Assembly (NCBI RefSeq): GCF_000219915.2
Contig: NC_017964.1
Coordinates: 2,232,001 to 2,296,000, forward strand
DNA from: Advenella kashmirensis WT001
Lineage (GTDB): Bacteria; Pseudomonadota; Gammaproteobacteria; Burkholderiales; Burkholderiaceae_B
Length of the DNA: 64,000 bases
Direction: 5' to 3'
Below are positions 11,554 through 21,078 of this stretch, in pieces. Both the position numbers and the translations under genes were made by a program. Every line of letters begins with the position of its first letter. The first letter of the stretch is position 1. Below the pieces are notes generated by a model, which made no database searches, was not told where the DNA came from, and was given only the letters and a program-made list of their open reading frames with translations.

Positions 11554-11982
11554 ACGTGCCTTGTGCAGGCAATTACAGCAGACAGCGCTGGGCGCGGGGA
11601 ACCGGGCCTAGCGGAAACACATTAGATAATATGAATGGAACCAATGTTGATCTGCAGGTCAGCCTGTTATTGTAATAATAACTATTCTCATTTTCAATAA
11701 TTTATTGAATAATGTGCACGAATTCATGCCAAATACGTAACAAGGGTTGTACAGTATGACCGAATCATTCGCTTGCTGTGTCTGCAAAAAGACATTCTTT
11801 TTTTCAAGTTGATATACCAGACAGGCGTTGCTTAGTATTCTTTTGTTTTTTTGTATCTTTATGTAAAAACGACGCCATTGAGGAATATTTCGAGCGCAAT
11901 TTGTTGTCATTCGTCCACACCACATGGGAGCAGACGAAAAAATACCGCCCTTAGGCGGTATTTTCAGCACAGCGCAAATAAA
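11554..11982. promoter_or_regulatory. tonB promoter region with Fur-box-like site
   Basis: This 429-base gap holds the upstream region of tonB and the terminator of the cold-shock gene. At 11677-11695, read on the tonB strand, GAAAATGAGAATAGTTATT resembles the Fur box: two hexamers (GAAAAT, GAGAAT) each one base from GATAAT, followed by an imperfect inverted hexamer. The site is about 125 bases before the tonB start, consistent with iron-dependent repression. A 103-codon open frame on the minus strand across this gap has no ribosome site or family signature and is not accepted as a gene. Confidence 0.6.
11941..11962 (-). terminator. Rho-independent terminator of the cold-shock gene
   Basis: A nine-base-pair stem, AATACCGCC (11941-11949) with GGCGGTATT (11954-11962), has a four-base loop. 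On the minus strand it is followed by a run of T. It lies 20 bases after the csp stop codon. Confidence 0.85.
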
Positions 11983-12192
11983 TTACTTGGCTGAAACTTC
12001 TTTAGCTTGAGGACCTTTAGGGCCTTCAGCAACCACGAAAGTCACTTCCTGGTTTTCTTGCAGTGATTTGTAGCCTGTACCGATGATGTCTGTGTGGTGC
12101 ACAAACAGATCTTTACCACCTGAGGCGGGCTTGATGAAACCAAAGCCTTTCTCGTTATTAAACCACTTTACAATTCCTGATTCTGTCGACAT
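11983..12192 (-). CDS. Cold-shock domain protein (CspA family)
   Basis: A 69-residue single cold-shock domain: [17 protein letters not shown] carries RNP1 (KGFGFI), and DLFVHHTDI carries RNP2. These proteins bind single-stranded RNA and DNA and melt RNA structure. The gene stands alone, with its own terminator and a leader of about 240 bases up to the clpB terminator. No canonical cold box is visible there, so cold induction cannot be claimed. Confidence 0.95.
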   Translation of the reverse strand: MSTESGIVKWFNNEKGFGFIKPASGGKDLFVHHTDIIGTGYKSLQENQEVTFVVAEGPKGPQAKEVSAK

Positions 12193-12439
12193 GTCGATTT
12201 CCTGATGTATAAATAAACTGAGATAAAATCCTATCTCTGGGACAAGACTTCAAGGAGACGACACATGCAAACAGTACCGCTGTAACCAGAAGCCTATTTC
12301 GTTTAACCGAAGCACGGCTTCCTTTAACTTGAATATCTTATGTGTGACACTATGTCGGTAAAAAGAACCTGTGTCAATGAATATTTAAGCGCTGGCGTCA
12401 ATACAACTGTCATTAAAATTTAATTTATATAAAAAAAAA

Positions 12440-12458
12440 GCCCGGGAAACACCCGGGC
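12440..12458 (-). terminator. Rho-independent terminator of clpB
   Basis: A seven-pair GC stem, GCCCGGG (12440-12446) with CCCGGGC (12452-12458), has a five-base loop and is followed on the minus strand by a run of T. It lies about 25 bases after the clpB stop codon. Confidence 0.88.
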
Positions 12459-12481
12459 CTTTACACAACAAGCTAGCAGTT

Positions 12482-15076
12482 TTAGCCCGCAATATCACTG
12501 TTTTCGCGGCTGAACAAGAATACACCGTCTTTTACATCGACCAAGACAGTGTCCCCAGGGCCAAATTCTCCCTCGAGAATTTTTCTGGCCATGCCGTTTT
12601 CCACATGTTGCTGAATTGCACGTTTCAACGGTCTTGCCCCAAAAACCGGATCAAAGCCACTTTTGGCCAGCAGAGCCAGTGCCGCATCTGAAATATGCAA
12701 ATGCATGTCCTGACCCGTTAACCGAGCTGCCAGACGATCCAGTTGAATCCGCGCAATAGAGGAAATCTGCGCGCTGTCCAGTGAGTGAAATACCACCACT
12801 TCGTCAATGCGATTCAGAAATTCAGGCCGGAATGCCTGTTTTACGTCTTCCCAGACCACTTCTTTGATCGCCTCATACGACTCCCCGGCCATACTCTGGA
12901 TATGATGCGAACCCAGGTTCGAGGTCATTACAATAACGGTATTGCGAAAGTCTACCGTGCGCCCCTGCCCGTCGGTCAAACGACCATCGTCGAGCACCTG
13001 TAACAGGATATTGAACACATCCGGATGGGCCTTTTCCACCTCATCGAGCAGAATGACGCTATAAGGCTTGCGGCGCACCGCTTCGGTCAGGTACCCGCCC
13101 TCTTCGTAGCCAACATACCCCGGCGGGGCCCGATCAGGCGAGCCACTGAATGCTTCTCCATGAACTCGCTCATATCGATGCGCACCAAGTGGTCTTCCGA
13201 ATCGAACAGGAAGCCGGCCAGAGCCTTGGTGAGCTCGGTTTTACCGACACCCGTCGGGCCCAGAAACAGGAAGGATCCATAAGGCCGTGACGGGTCGGAC
13301 AGACCGGCGCGCGAGCGTCGGATCGCATCGGAAACCAGTGTCACCGCTTCGTCCTGGCCCACCACACGTTTATGCAGGAAATCTTCCATGCCAAGCAATT
13401 TTTCACGTTCGCCCTGCATCATTTTGGATACCGGGATACCGGTAGCGCGCGAAACCACTTCCGCAATTTCTTCGGCCCCGACTTCGGTACGCAGCAGACG
13501 TGGCTTGGCTTTGCTGGACTCTTCCGATTCAGCAACCTTCAGTCGTCCTTCCAGTTCGGGCAGGCGGCTGTATTGCAGCTCGGCCAGTTGTTCATACTGG
13601 CCCTTGCGCTGAAATTCAGCATCTGCGCCCTGACCTTCTCGATTTCTTCCTTGATTGACTGCGCACCCTGCACCGCTGCTTTCTCGGTTTTCCAGATCTC
13701 TTCGTAGTCGTTGTACTCGCGCTGCAGCTTTTCCAGCTCGTCCTCGATCGCTTTCAGGCGACGGGCAGAGGCGTCGTCGGACTCTTTACGAACTGCCTCG
13801 CGTTCGATTTTCAACTGGATAATCCGACGATCCAGGCGGTCCATGACTTCCGGTTTCGAATCGATTTCCATGCGGATACGCGCTGCAGCCTCATCGATCA
13901 GGTCAATCGCCTTGTCCGGCAGAAAACGGTCAGTGATATAGCGATTAGACAGCTCGGCAGCCGCAACAATGGCCGGGTCGGTAATATCGACGCCGTGATG
14001 CAACTCATAGCGCTCCTGAAGACCCCGCAATATGGCAATTGTGCTTTCAACGTCTGGTTCGTTAATCAGCACTTTCTGGAAGCGCCGTTCCAGGGCGGCG
14101 TCCTTCTCAATGTACTTACGGTATTCGTCAAGTGTCGTGGCGCCAATGCAATGCAGTTCGCCGCGTGACAGCGCTGGCTTGAGCATATTGCCGGCGTCCA
14201 TCGCCCTTCGGCCTTGCCTGCGCCAACCATCGTATGAATTTCGTCGATGAAGACAATATTGCTGCCATCATCCTGAGCCAGCTCCTTGAGCACAGCCTTG
14301 AGACGTTCCTCGAACTCACCGCGATATTTGGCCCCTGCCAGCAACGCAGCCAGGTCCAGCGACAGCACGCGTTTGCCGCGCAGGGTTTCGGGCACTTCAT
14401 CGTTGATAATACGCTGCGCCAGGCCTTCCACGATGGCCGTTTTACCGACACCAGGCTCACCAATGAGCACCGGATTGTTTTTGGTGCGGCGCTGCAGAAT
14501 CTGGATGGCCCGACGGATTTCGTCGTCGCGACCAATGACGGGGTCCAGCTTACCCATACGGGCTCGTTCAGTCAGGTCTGTCGTGTATTTTTTCAGCGCC
14601 TGGCGATTACTTTCACCTTCCTGGTCTTCAACGGCAGCACCGCCCCGAACAGCCTCAATAGCCGCTTCCAGCGCTTTTTTCTGCAGGCCTGAGTCGCGCA
14701 GGATGCGACCAGCCTCACCCTTGTCTTCGGCCAATGCCAGCAAAAATAATTCACTTGCAATAAAAGCATCACCCCGCCGGGCCGCTTCCTTGTCGGTTGC
14801 GGTCAACAGTGCATTCAGTTCCCGACTGATCTGCACGTTTCCTTCGGCTCCCTGCACCTGAGGCAGCGATTTGATGGCGCTGTCCAGGGCCGGACCGACA
14901 CGATTGACCGCGACGCCGGCACGCGCCAGCAGACTGCCGGCACCACTGTCGGTGTCGCCCAGCAAGGCAGACAGAACGTGAACCGGTTCGATGTACTGAT
15001 TGTCGTTACGGCCGGCAAGACTTTGGGCGTCAGCAAGCGCCTGTTGAAATTTTGTGGTTAATTTGTCAAATCTCAT
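12482..15076 (-). CDS. clpB: ATP-dependent disaggregase ClpB, three one-base frame breaks
   Basis: Hsp100 chaperone that pulls proteins out of aggregates with DnaK. The start at 15076 ([18 protein letters not shown]) has a GGAAGA site. Visible in order are the Clp N-domain, first AAA+ domain ([25 protein letters not shown]), the middle coiled coil ([18 protein letters not shown]), and the second AAA+ domain ([32 protein letters not shown]). The frame breaks three times: about 14202-14206 (after GAGKAEG), about 13614-13617 (after RAQML) and about 13129-13132 (after VARLIG). Adding one base at each restores about 865 residues, the normal size. Three independent losses in one essential-type chaperone point to sequence error. 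Confidence 0.94.
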
Positions 15077-15130
15077 GATTCTTCCCATGTCATTCATTAC
15101 GGCCAAGCATATATGGCCAGGTTGCTTAAT

Positions 15131-15158
15131 ACATAATGGCAACTACCCACATTTCAAG
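15131..15158 (-). promoter_or_regulatory. Heat-shock (sigma32-type) promoter of clpB
   Basis: On the clpB strand CTTGAAA (15158-15152) matches the sigma32 -35 element. After 12 bases it is followed by CCATTATGTA, which resembles the -10 consensus CCCCATnTA. It lies about 60 bases before the clpB start. The match is by eye. Confidence 0.6.
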
Positions 15159-15259
15159 ATGTAATACAACACAGTTTTTGACTCAAGACAAAGCTGCCGC
15201 CCAAAGAACGGTACCACAGCCGGTACAATCAAATTTTAACTATCCCGATTGACCAGTCA

Positions 15260-15904
15260 ATGAATTCAGGCTTTCCCGACACCGCTGCCGAGTGCGATCC
15301 CCTTGTCGCCAGTCACCTGCTGCCCCAGCGTGTCGTGCTGGATACCTGTGTGCTGATGTCCACCATTCTTAAGAACCTGCTGCTGCGTCTGGCGCAATCG
15401 GGCATCTTCGAACCTGTCTGGGCCGACTATATCGGCCAGGAATGGCGCCGCAACGCCAGTCGCGTCTGGGCGGTGTCCGATAAAGACATCGCCGTCCAAT
15501 GGCAGGACATGCAAACGGCCTTTCCCCAGGCTGATATGGGGATTGTCGGTGAATTCGAAACCGGGCTATCCAAAAGCGACCGCAAGGATTGGCACGTCAT
15601 TGCCGCAGGCCGCGCTGCACTTGCTCTGCACCCTGGCCAATCTGTCTGTATTCTGACCCGAAACCTGCGCGACTTCAACCGCAGCGAACTGCGCCTGCTG
15701 GGCCTGTCGTTATTGGACCCCGACCAGTTTCTGGTCAAATGCTATGAATTGAATCCCGATTTGCTGGTGCAACTGCTCGCGCTGATTCCTGACGACGCGG
15801 TCAAGATCGGTCGTCCCCGCGAGCCCCTGGAGACGGTCCTGAAGCGCGAGCGCCTGTTTCGCCTGAATAGCCTTATCGCCCAGGACGTCAGCGCGGCTGC
15901 CTGA
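15260..15904 (+). CDS. PIN-domain protein
   Basis: A 214-residue protein with a PIN nuclease-like fold. The acidic residues expected for the metal site are visible: VVLDTCVLMS (residue about 28), the middle region SKSDRKDWHVIAA (about 105), and ILTRNLRDFN (about 133). PIN domains cut RNA, often as toxins. No antitoxin-sized partner lies next to it, so a solitary toxin role is not supported. It shares an intergenic region with clpB, divergently, and is followed by an NRDE gene 40 bases away. Confidence 0.8.
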   Translation: MNSGFPDTAAECDPLVASHLLPQRVVLDTCVLMSTILKNLLLRLAQSGIFEPVWADYIGQEWRRNASRVWAVSDKDIAVQWQDMQTAFPQADMGIVGEFETGLSKSDRKDWHVIAAGRAALALHPGQSVCILTRNLRDFNRSELRLLGLSLLDPDQFLVKCYELNPDLLVQLLALIPDDAVKIGRPREPLETVLKRERLFRLNSLIAQDVSAAA

Positions 15905-15944
15905 TCAAACAGCCCAGACTATTGTTTCATGAAGGACGCTTTCC

Positions 15945-16730
15945 ATGTGCATTATTTATCTATCTATTGCCAAAGATCCCGACTGGCCACTTTATATCGC
16001 CGCCAATCGTGACGAATTTCACGCCAGACCGGCGCAGCCCGCCGCGCCGTGGGATGCCAATCCTGATATTTTCTCGGGACTGGATCTGAGTGGCGGGGGC
16101 ACGTGGCTGGCAATCAACAGAAACGGCCGTTTTGCCATGCTGACCAATTTTCGCGATCCTTCGGGCTTTATCCCGCAAGCCCCCACACGCGGCCTGCTGG
16201 TAAGCAATTTTGTAGATGGGATTATGACCGCCGGCGATTACGCGACACAGGTATGGAAAACCGGTGATCAGTACAATGGCTTCAATCTGATCGTGGGTGA
16301 TGTCAACGAGGTTTTCTACACCGGTAACCGGCAGGATGCACCACCACAAAAGCTGACGCATGGCAGCTATATTCTATCCAACCATTTACTGGACACGCCC
16401 TGGCCCAAGGCCGAACGCCTGCGTCGCGGCCTGGACGCGCTCACGCCCGACTGCTGTCCCGATGCCCTGCAACAGGTATTTGCACTGCTTAAAGACACAA
16501 CCCCTGCGCCGGACGACACTCTGCCCGACACTGGCATTCCGCTGGAGCGCGAGCGGCTGCTGAGCAGCCCCTTTATCATCAGCGAAAATTACGGCACTCG
16601 CTGCTCCTCCATTATTGCAGTCGATCGCGCTGGCGAGGCTACTTTCAGTGAACTGACCTACGCACCGGATGCCAGCGAAACAGGACGTCGAGACTGGACC
16701 TTCTCCATGCACAATCCCTACCGCTACTGA
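15945..16730 (+). CDS. NRDE/TANGO2-family protein
   Basis: A 261-residue member of the NRDE family, named for the near-N-terminal Asn-Arg-Asp-Glu motif seen here in IAANRDEFHARP. MCIIYLS at the N-terminus and a central NLIVGDVNEVFYTGNR fit the family. The exposed Cys at position 2 suggests an N-terminal nucleophile fold. The human relative TANGO2 is linked to haem and lipid metabolism; the bacterial function is not established. It lies 40 bases after the PIN gene and may be cotranscribed with it. Confidence 0.88.
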   Translation: MCIIYLSIAKDPDWPLYIAANRDEFHARPAQPAAPWDANPDIFSGLDLSGGGTWLAINRNGRFAMLTNFRDPSGFIPQAPTRGLLVSNFVDGIMTAGDYATQVWKTGDQYNGFNLIVGDVNEVFYTGNRQDAPPQKLTHGSYILSNHLLDTPWPKAERLRRGLDALTPDCCPDALQQVFALLKDTTPAPDDTLPDTGIPLERERLLSSPFIISENYGTRCSSIIAVDRAGEATFSELTYAPDASETGRRDWTFSMHNPYRY

Positions 16731-16803
16731 TTGCGCAGTGCGTGACCATTCGAAGGTACAATGAGCAGATTGTTCATTTACCCAGACTCAAGACGCACAA
16801 GCC

Positions 16804-17739
16804 ATGGATCGTTTTACCCAACTGGAAAGTTTTGTCGCGGTTGCCACGCTCGGTACCCTGTCGGCTGCCGCCAAGCAGCATGGCATTGCCCCAGCCATGA
16901 TGGGGCGACGCATTGATGCGCTGGAAGAGCGCCTTGGGGTGAAATTGCTGATTCGTTCTACCCGCAAGCTTACCCTTACGCCTGAAGGCCACGCCTTTGT
17001 TGAGGAAGCCCAGCGCATCCTCAAGGATCTGGCGGAAACCGAGAGCCAGATTACCCAGGGCAAGGTAAAAATTGCGGGCCCCTTGCGGCTGACCGCGCCT
17101 GCCGGCTTCGGGCGACAGCACGTGGCGCCGCACATTCCGGATTTTTGTCGACTTCATCCCGACATCCGCGTCACACTGGATCTGACCGACAGAATCATCG
17201 ATATGTTCGAAGAGCAATATGACTGCGCCATCCGCATCGGTGATCTGCCAGACTCACAACTGATCGCATTAAAACTGGCCGAAAACCGACGGGTGGTGGT
17301 CGCCTCGCCTGCCTATTTGAAACGACACGGCACACCTAAGACACCGGCGGATCTGGTCAAACACGAATGTCTGTCGTTCGGCCCGCAAGGCAGTCAAAGC
17401 AAGGGGTGGCTGTTTCGCGAAAAAGGCAGCACGCGCGCCTTCAAACCTGCCGGCCGGCTGGCATGCTCCGATGGCAGTGTCCTGCACGAATGGGCATTAC
17501 ATGGCTTTGGCCTGTCGTGGCGGTCCTTGTGGGAAGTGCAGGCCGACCTGAATGCCGGTCGCCTGGTCACGGTTCTGGACGATTATGCTACCTCGCCCAA
17601 CGGGATCTATGCCGTATTGCCAAACCGCAAGCACCTGCCCCAGCGCACGCGCAGCTTTATCGATATGCTCAAGCAACACTACGCTTCAGAGGGCTACTGG
17701 GATGCAATACACAGCCCGCCCTCGGCGGCGACACTCTAA
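16804..17739 (+). CDS. LysR-family transcriptional regulator
   Basis: A 311-residue LysR protein. The N-terminal winged helix-turn-helix reads LSAAAKQHGIAPAMMGRRI (about residues 19-37) and the following RLGVKLLIRSTRKLTLTPEG is typical. The rest is a periplasmic-binding-like effector domain. It stands alone, convergent with the ABC transporter genes that follow, so its target is unclear. The effector is unknown. Confidence 0.92.
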   Translation: MDRFTQLESFVAVATLGTLSAAAKQHGIAPAMMGRRIDALEERLGVKLLIRSTRKLTLTPEGHAFVEEAQRILKDLAETESQITQGKVKIAGPLRLTAPAGFGRQHVAPHIPDFCRLHPDIRVTLDLTDRIIDMFEEQYDCAIRIGDLPDSQLIALKLAENRRVVVASPAYLKRHGTPKTPADLVKHECLSFGPQGSQSKGWLFREKGSTRAFKPAGRLACSDGSVLHEWALHGFGLSWRSLWEVQADLNAGRLVTVLDDYATSPNGIYAVLPNRKHLPQRTRSFIDMLKQHYASEGYWDAIHSPPSAATL

Positions 17740-17769
17740 AGGAGCGGGCACACACAATGCGCCCGTTTG

Positions 17770-18575
17770 TTATTTACCTTCAGCCAATACGTCCTGTGGC
17801 AAATCGGTCGCGTGATATTTTTTGAAGATGGTATTTAACTGGCCATTTTTCAGATTGTGGCGGATCAGTTCATTGATTTTTTCTTTCAATTCAGGATTGT
17901 TGCGGGCGATGCCGATACCCATTTTCGAGGTCGACATCACAACCTTGATATCCAGGGCCTTGGCCGGGTCCTTCTTATTGAGCGCAGCAATAATGGAAGC
18001 GCGGTTGAAAAAATATTCGCCTGTCCGCTGGTTATCGCGGTAATGGCGGTCGCATCGTTTTCAAAACGCACAATATTGGTTCCCGGTGGCGCCAGTTTGG
18101 TGACATTCTGATCATTGGTGGTGCCCCTAGCTGTGACCACGGTTTTTCCTGCCAGATCCTTCATTTCCTTGATGGGTGCATCCTTGGGCGCTCCTATCAC
18201 AGACTGGATCACTGCGTAAGGTATTGAGAAATCAATTACCTTTGCGCGCTCTGGCGTGATCGACAAACTCGAAATCACAATGTCGGCCTTGTTGGTGAGC
18301 AGAAATGGAATGCGGTTCGCCTGGGTAGTTGGGACAATTTGCAGCGTCACGCCCAGGTCCTTTGCCAACAGATTGGCCGTTTCAACGTCCGAGCCCACTT
18401 CCTTCATGGTTTCGCTTTTCATGCCATAAGGGGGCGCACTCAGATCGATGGCAACCCGCAGCACTTTTTGCTGCATGATCTGTTCCAGGGTATTGGCACA
18501 GGCGGGGGCCGCTGTGCCCAGCAGTGCCGTGGCTACGGTAATTGCCGCAAGCGCGGGTTTGAGCGAATAAGTCAT
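17770..18575 (-). CDS. Polar amino-acid ABC transporter, substrate-binding protein, one-base frame break
   Basis: Periplasmic solute-binding protein of family 3 (SBP_bac_3). A signal peptide (LAAITVATALLGTAAPACA) is followed by LRVAIDLSAPPYGM, DVETANLLAKDLGV and VISSLSITPERAKVIDFSIPY. The frame breaks in a run of six A (18008-18013 on the plus strand): the listed frame ends in a nonsense tail, while one more base continues as FNRASIIAALNKKDPAKALD through to LPQDVLAEGK and a TAA at 17770, giving 268 residues, the usual size. It heads toward genes for the ATPase and two permeases on the same strand. The substrate is likely an amino acid or related polar compound. Confidence 0.88.
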
Positions 18576-18691
18576 GATTGTCTCCTGTGTGGAATATTGT
18601 TTTCTAACGAATCAACAAAAATAAAGGATGCGTTTTAATAAAAAGTACGTTTAATAAAGGATACGTTCAGCTTCTTTTGCCGCAAGCCGGA

Positions 18692-19540
18692 TTACAGACC
18701 GTTATCCAGGAAGTGCTTCAATTCAGGGGTCTGCGGATTGCGCAGCATATCCGGCCCACCCTGTTCATGGATTTTGCCCTGATACATATAAACAATGCGA
18801 TGTGCGACCTTCATGGCAAATGCCATTTCGTGCGTCACCAGTACCATCGTCATACCTTCACGCGCCAGTTTTTCAATGACACGCAGTACCTCGCCGGTTA
18901 GCTGTGGATCCAGTGCAGAGGTCACCTCATCAAACAGCATGAGTTTGGGGCCCATCGCAAGGGAACGGGCAATCGCAACGCGTTGCTGCTGTCCGCCCGA
19001 GAGCTGCTCCGGGTACATCTGACTTTTCTCCGACAGGCCAACCTGCGCCAATACGGTTTGCGCGATTTCCTTGGCCTGGCTCTTGCCCATCTTCTTGACC
19101 GACGTTAGCGCAAGTGTGATATTGCGCTCGACGGTCAAATGCGGGAACAGGTTGTAGCTCTGGAAAACAATGCCGACATCCTGGCGCAGCATCTTCAGGT
19201 CAGACTTGGGGATATCCGCACCAAAGGTATGCCCGCATACCGTCACCGACCCCTTATCGATCTGCTCCAGATGATCCATGCAGCGCAGCGCCGTACTCTT
19301 GCCCGATCCGCTCTGGCCGATAATGGCAATAATTTCGCCGGGCTTGACGCTCAGATCGATTCCCTTGAGTACATGGTTGTCACCGAACCACTTATGTACA
19401 TTGTCCAGACGCACGATATCCCCTGTGATCGCCTTACCGTCGCGCGGCACGGCATGTGTGCCGGCTTGCGCGTTGTCTGGGGGGACGGGCGCGCCGACAG
19501 GCAGCTCGGCTACCGGTTGCTGCGAAGGCACTGAATTCAT
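18692..19540 (-). CDS. Polar amino-acid ABC transporter, ATP-binding protein
   Basis: A 282-residue ATPase of the GlnQ/HisP type. Walker A is GQSGSGKSTAL (about residue 92), the signature LSGGQQQRVAIARSLAM, and Walker B KLMLFDEVTSALDP. It has a 40-residue, Pro/Val-rich N-terminal extension before the ABC domain, unusual for GlnQ; an internal start near residue 31 is possible. It sits between the binding protein and the permeases, all on the minus strand. Confidence 0.92.
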   Translation of the reverse strand: MNSVPSQQPVAELPVGAPVPPDNAQAGTHAVPRDGKAITGDIVRLDNVHKWFGDNHVLKGIDLSVKPGEIIAIIGQSGSGKSTALRCMDHLEQIDKGSVTVCGHTFGADIPKSDLKMLRQDVGIVFQSYNLFPHLTVERNITLALTSVKKMGKSQAKEIAQTVLAQVGLSEKSQMYPEQLSGGQQQRVAIARSLAMGPKLMLFDEVTSALDPQLTGEVLRVIEKLAREGMTMVLVTHEMAFAMKVAHRIVYMYQGKIHEQGGPDMLRNPQTPELKHFLDNGL

Positions 19541-19567
19541 ATTGGCTCCTTTGTGTAATTTTGCATT

Positions 19568-20215
19568 TCAGCCGCGGGATACGTTCAGCTTGCGCTCAAG
19601 CTTAAGACTGAGTCGCGACAACGGATAACAAATGATGAAATACAAGACCGCGGCAAGCCCAAAATAAAGAAATGGCTGGAAAGTCGCGTTATTGAGTATT
19701 TTCGCGTTATAGGACAGCTCGGCGAAACCGATCACCAAAGAGGCGATCGAGGTATTCTTGACAATCTGCACCATAAATCCCACGGTGGGCGGCACAGCGA
19801 TGCGCAATGCCTGCGGCAAAATAACCTGGAACATACGCTGAATACGGCTCAAACCCAGGCACTCGGCTGCTTCCCACTGATTTTTCGGCACCGATTCAAT
19901 ACAACCGCGCCAGATCTCACCCAGAAAGGCCGAAGACTGAATGGTTAGCGCCAGTACGGCTGCCGTCAGTGCCGGTACCGACGTAAAGCCCAAAATGGTC
20001 GGACCGTAAAAACAGACGCCCATCAACACCAGCAGCGGCGTACCCTGAATAGCCTGAATATAGGTAAAGGCTGCGCCACGGACAAGAGGATTGGCAGACA
20101 CGCGCATCAGTGCGATCATCAGCCCCACTACGCTGGCAAACAAAAACGTAAGGGCAGACAGCACAAAAGTACCCCAGGCGCCCTGCAAGAGGAAAACCAA
20201 CTGTTCCTGATTCAT
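19568..20215 (-). CDS. Polar amino-acid ABC transporter permease
   Basis: A His/Glu/Gln/Arg family membrane subunit of about 215 residues, starting MNQEQLVFLLQGAWGTFVLS. The EAA loop that docks the ATPase reads EAAECLGLSRIQRMFQVILP. About five membrane helices are expected. The start at 20215 is preferred because upstream codons overlap the previous permease and have an unlikely composition. It follows the sister permease by 16 bases. Confidence 0.92.
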   Translation of the reverse strand: MNQEQLVFLLQGAWGTFVLSALTFLFASVVGLMIALMRVSANPLVRGAAFTYIQAIQGTPLLVLMGVCFYGPTILGFTSVPALTAAVLALTIQSSAFLGEIWRGCIESVPKNQWEAAECLGLSRIQRMFQVILPQALRIAVPPTVGFMVQIVKNTSIASLVIGFAELSYNAKILNNATFQPFLYFGLAAVLYFIICYPLSRLSLKLERKLNVSRG

Positions 20216-20231
20216 ATTTCTGCGCTCCGGT

Positions 20232-20915
20232 TCAAAGCAACGTGCCCAGGCGACGCCTGCGTACAAAAAGTAACTTGGCCAGCATCCAGAAAATAGCCCG
20301 GACCATTAGGGACATGGCCAGATAGATCCCCCAGAGAATGATAAAGACTTCGAAATTGCGAAACGTCATCGATTGCACCTGACCCGAAACGCCGAACAAA
20401 TCTTCGGTCCCCACCGCTGAAAGCACACTGGTAACCAGCATGAGCAAAATGAACTGACTGGTCAGCGCCGGATATACACGCTCCAGAGCCGGAACCAGAA
20501 TAATATGCCAGTACACCTGCAAGGGAGATAACCCCAGGCACTCGCCTGCTTCCCGCTGGCTGCGCGGCACCGATTCGATCCCGGCCCGCACAATCTCACA
20601 GGTATAGGCTGTAATATTGATGACAAGTGCAAGAATGGCGCCGACTAGAATCGGCATAGTCAGCCCGACGCTGGACATGCCGAAAATCAGAAAGTAGCTT
20701 TGAATAATCAGCGGTGTATTGCGAATAATCTCGACATAGGCACCAACCGTTTTGCTAAGCCATGTAATGGAAGAACTGCGAGCGATCGCGCACATGACGC
20801 CAAGAATAAACCCGGCCAGCGTGGACCAGAACGACATGACAACTGTCGTGCGCGCCCCTTCCAGGAAAAACTGCCAGTAGGCAAAGACAGAGTTGAAATC
20901 GAACTCATAAGTCAT
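20232..20915 (-). CDS. Polar amino-acid ABC transporter permease
   Basis: Second permease subunit, about 227 residues from the ATG at 20915 (MTYEFDFNSVFAYWQFFLEG). The EAA motif is EAGECLGLSPLQVYWHIILV, and the family's TPLI motif (IIRNTPLIIQSYFL) is present. It is the promoter-proximal gene of the transporter operon, which reads away from the FadR-like regulator. The order is permease, permease, ATPase, binding protein. Confidence 0.92.
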   Translation of the reverse strand: MTYEFDFNSVFAYWQFFLEGARTTVVMSFWSTLAGFILGVMCAIARSSSITWLSKTVGAYVEIIRNTPLIIQSYFLIFGMSSVGLTMPILVGAILALVINITAYTCEIVRAGIESVPRSQREAGECLGLSPLQVYWHIILVPALERVYPALTSQFILLMLVTSVLSAVGTEDLFGVSGQVQSMTFRNFEVFIILWGIYLAMSLMVRAIFWMLAKLLFVRRRRLGTLL

Positions 20916-20964
20916 GTCTGACCCGCTTTTGACTGTGATAAAAGTAAGACATCCTACACGCACT

Positions 20965-21029
20965 AATTGGTAAAACCACTTATAGAAAACCCTATAAAAT
21001 GCATATTTGCACCATAATTGGTTTGACCA
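20965..21029. promoter_or_regulatory. Two GntR/FadR-type operators in a divergent promoter
   Basis: The two sites are TGGTAAAACCA at 20968-20978 and TGGTTTGACCA at 21019-21029. Both fit TGGTnnnACCA, the consensus of FadR-subfamily GntR regulators, and share the longer form AATTGGTnnnACCACT. Their centres are 51 bases apart, about five helical turns. They lie between the ABC transporter operon and the regulator gene, so this regulator probably controls both. Confidence 0.75.
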
Positions 21030-21078
21030 CTCGGGGTGAATCCCCTATATTGGATTTAATCTGGTTTCAATTGAAAAA

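Noticed and set aside
10967..11611. A 214-codon plus-strand frame rich in Gly and Ser across tonB
   Set aside because: It is the complement of the TonB PEPEP/KPKP repeat region; low complexity, no ribosome site, and the tonB frame is certain.
11659..11970. A 103-codon minus-strand frame between csp and tonB
   Set aside because: It covers the Fur-box-like site and the csp terminator and has no motif or ribosome site.
12482..15076. clpB as four separate genes or a pseudogene
   Set aside because: All parts align end-to-end with one ClpB after adding one base at three places; the same one-base pattern occurs in many other genes here.
15260..15904. PIN protein as half of a toxin-antitoxin pair
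   Set aside because: No small partner gene precedes or overlaps it; the next gene is an unrelated NRDE protein.
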